From positions 1,302,001-1,366,000 of the forward strand of contig NZ_JAKFFT010000002.1 of assembly GCF_021502655.1 (NCBI RefSeq): a DNA stretch of 64,000 nucleotides. The letters are read 5' to 3'. Of the stretch, positions 62,554 through 64,000 are shown piece by piece. The stretch is from Dyadobacter sp. CY347 (lineage in GTDB: Bacteria; Bacteroidota; Bacteroidia; Cytophagales; Spirosomataceae). Below the pieces are notes generated by a model. The model did not search any database, was not told the DNA's origin, and saw only the letters and a list, made by a program, of their open reading frames with translations. A program made the translations under genes and the position numbers. Within the stretch, counting starts at the first letter, position 1. Every line of letters begins with the position of its first letter.

Positions 62554-62733
62554 GTTGGTAAGGTCCGCAGTAAAAATGCTAAAAAAATTGCCACAGCAAT
62601 ATTTGTTGGAAATATTTTTTACATTGTGTTTTCAATTCAACATTCCTCATGAAATCGCTGTTTCCGTCTGGATAGACTGCATTCAGTCCATTTCATAACC
62701 TGATAATCTTCCATTTTATTTCCTCAATTTTCA

Positions 62734-64000
62734 ATGAAGAGAAGAGATTTTATGCAAATGACGGGGATGGGCGCAGGAGCATTCATGCTTTCGTCCGTGC
62801 CGGTCATAGGAAATCCTGTGAGTGCTGCGCAATTGCTCGAACCCTGGATCGATGTCGCTGCCAAGAAAAAGTTTGCCGAAATAGCGCTTAATGCAGCGAA
62901 AAGCAAAGGTGCAACCTATACAGACGTCCGGATCGGCCGCTACTTGCAGCAATATCTTTTCACCCGTGAAAAACAGGTTCAGAACATTGTGAACGCAGAA
63001 TCGTATGGCGTTGGGATCCGGGTTATTGCGAACGGAACGTGGGGCTTTTCGGCCACCAGTGACGTTACTGCGGAAGGCATTGCCAAATGTGCAGCAACGG
63101 CTGTGGAGATTGCGAAAGCCAATTCAAAATTTCAGAAAGAACCGGTGATATTGGCTGAGCAGAAGGGAGTTGGCGACAAAACCTGGAAAACGCCGATCAA
63201 GAAAAATGCATTTGAAATTCCCATTCAGGAAAAGATTGATTTACTGATGAATGTGAATGGCGAGGCCATGAAAAATGGTGCAGGCTTCGTGACTTCCAAT
63301 ATGTTTTTTGTCAATGAACAAAAATATTTCGCCTCGTCCGACGGCTCGTTTATAGACCAGGACGTGCATCGCATCTGGCCAACATTTACGGTAACTGTTA
63401 CGGATAAGGCGGCAGGCAAATTCAAAACGCGCGACGCCATCAGCTCGCCCATGGGCATGGGCTACGAATATCTGGATGGCTTGGCTTCCGAAAAAATCGC
63501 CGGACCGAATGGCCTGGTTGGTTACCGGAATTCTTACGACATGGTGGAAGATGCCATCAATGCTGCAAAGCAAGCAAAGGAGAAAATGACTGCGAAATCG
63601 GTCCTTCCGGGCAAATATGACCTCGTCTTGGACCCTAATCACCTTGGACTGACCATTCACGAATCCGTTGGGCACCCGACGGAATTGGATCGAGTGCTGG
63701 GTTATGAGGCCAATTATGCCGGGACGAGCTTTGCGACTTTGGATAAATGGGAGTCTAAAAACTTCGCCTATGGCAGCAAGCTCGTGAACATTGTTGCGGA
63801 CAAAATGCAGCCGAATACGCTGGGTGCCGTGGGTTATGATGATGAGGGCGTTCCGTGCAAAGAGTGGGACATTATTAAGGACGGCGTTCTGGTCAATTAT
63901 CAGGCCATTCGCGATCAGGTGAAGATCATCGGTGAAAAGGAGTCGCACGGCTGCTGTTATGCGGACAACTGGAATTCCGTTCAGTTTCAGCGTATGCCGA
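62734..64000 (+). CDS. TldD/PmbA family metalloprotease with Tat-like signal (3' end outside window)
   Basis: The frame is open to the window edge, giving 422 codons. The N-terminus MKRRDFMQMTGMGAGAFMLS is a twin-arginine-like signal (KRRDF rather than RRxFLK). YTDVRIGRY and IVNAESYGVGIRVIANGTWG start the family, and LTIHESVGHPTELDR carries the HExxxH zinc motif of TldD-type proteases. TldD/TldE process peptides such as microcin B17 in the cytoplasm; exported versions are found in Bacteroidetes. A TldE/PmbA partner would be expected downstream, beyond the window. Confidence 0.9.
   Translation, partial: MKRRDFMQMTGMGAGAFMLSSVPVIGNPVSAAQLLEPWIDVAAKKKFAEIALNAAKSKGATYTDVRIGRYLQQYLFTREKQVQNIVNAESYGVGIRVIANGTWGFSATSDVTAEGIAKCAATAVEIAKANSKFQKEPVILAEQKGVGDKTWKTPIKKNAFEIPIQEKIDLLMNVNGEAMKNGAGFVTSNMFFVNEQKYFASSDGSFIDQDVHRIWPTFTVTVTDKAAGKFKTRDAISSPMGMGYEYLDGLASEKIAGPNGLVGYRNSYDMVEDAINAAKQAKEKMTAKSVLPGKYDLVLDPNHLGLTIHESVGHPTELDRVLGYEANYAGTSFATLDKWESKNFAYGSKLVNIVADKMQPNTLGAVGYDDEGVPCKEWDIIKDGVLVNYQAIRDQVKIIGEKESHGCCYADNWNSVQFQRMP

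Overview
The window looks like chromosomal DNA of a Bacteroidetes bacterium, most probably Cytophagales of the Dyadobacter/Spirosoma type (an inference). The signs are a type IX secretion (T9SS) sorting domain on a GH9 cellulase, a promoter of the TTTG-N17-23-TAnnTTTG kind, a BatB-BatC pair, the small Bacteroidetes protein family usually mislabelled phosphoribosylpyrophosphate synthetase, and few Shine-Dalgarno sequences. No rRNA, CRISPR array or intact insertion sequence was seen.

Layout. 0-14 kb holds mixed metabolic genes (GH79 fragment, DoxX, FMN reductase, Ca2+-type P-ATPase, M20 amidohydrolase, SDR, four-helix-bundle sensor, glutamate dehydrogenase, DUF202) separated by long, poorly coding gaps, one of which hides a frameshifted unrecognised gene. 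14.4-22 kb is the most striking block: an Rrf2 Fe-S regulator followed by a divergent cbb3-like haem-copper oxidase (extended CcoN plus a CcoO-cytochrome c fusion), two small membrane proteins, a group III truncated haemoglobin, the RIC iron-sulfur repair protein, a DUF488 protein, a MauG-type dihaem peroxidase and a 2Fe-2S ferredoxin. Together they read as a nitric-oxide/low-oxygen respiration and repair operon.

22-26 kb is a gene graveyard: remnants of a serine recombinase-like HTH, a flavohaemoglobin, an AstE/AspA-type deacylase, an IS3-type transposase, a sensor kinase and a second DUF488 copy surround two intact genes (an RNA polymerase alpha-CTD-like protein and an OmpA lipoprotein). 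26-39 kb carries DedA, a TetR regulator with a perfect palindromic operator, and a set of short-chain dehydrogenases, an aldo-keto reductase, an EthD protein, a VOC protein, a NmrA-like protein and several AraC/Crp/WYL regulators, ending with a class III nucleotide cyclase. A Bacteroidetes tyrosine integrase lies just downstream of a tRNA-Ser(GGA), so the segment left of 41.03 kb is probably a genomic island or its decayed remains.

41-55 kb is dense housekeeping DNA, mostly on the minus strand: asparaginase, TatD, glycosyltransferase, polysaccharide deacetylase, gltD-gltB, a STAS protein, purC, BatC and BatB, then a tRNA Ser-Pro-Arg cluster. 55-64 kb holds an unusual HicB/HicA-like pair, several small hypotheticals, a T9SS-secreted GH9 enzyme, a lipoprotein, a single-domain response regulator and the start of a Tat-exported TldD-type protease cut by the window edge.
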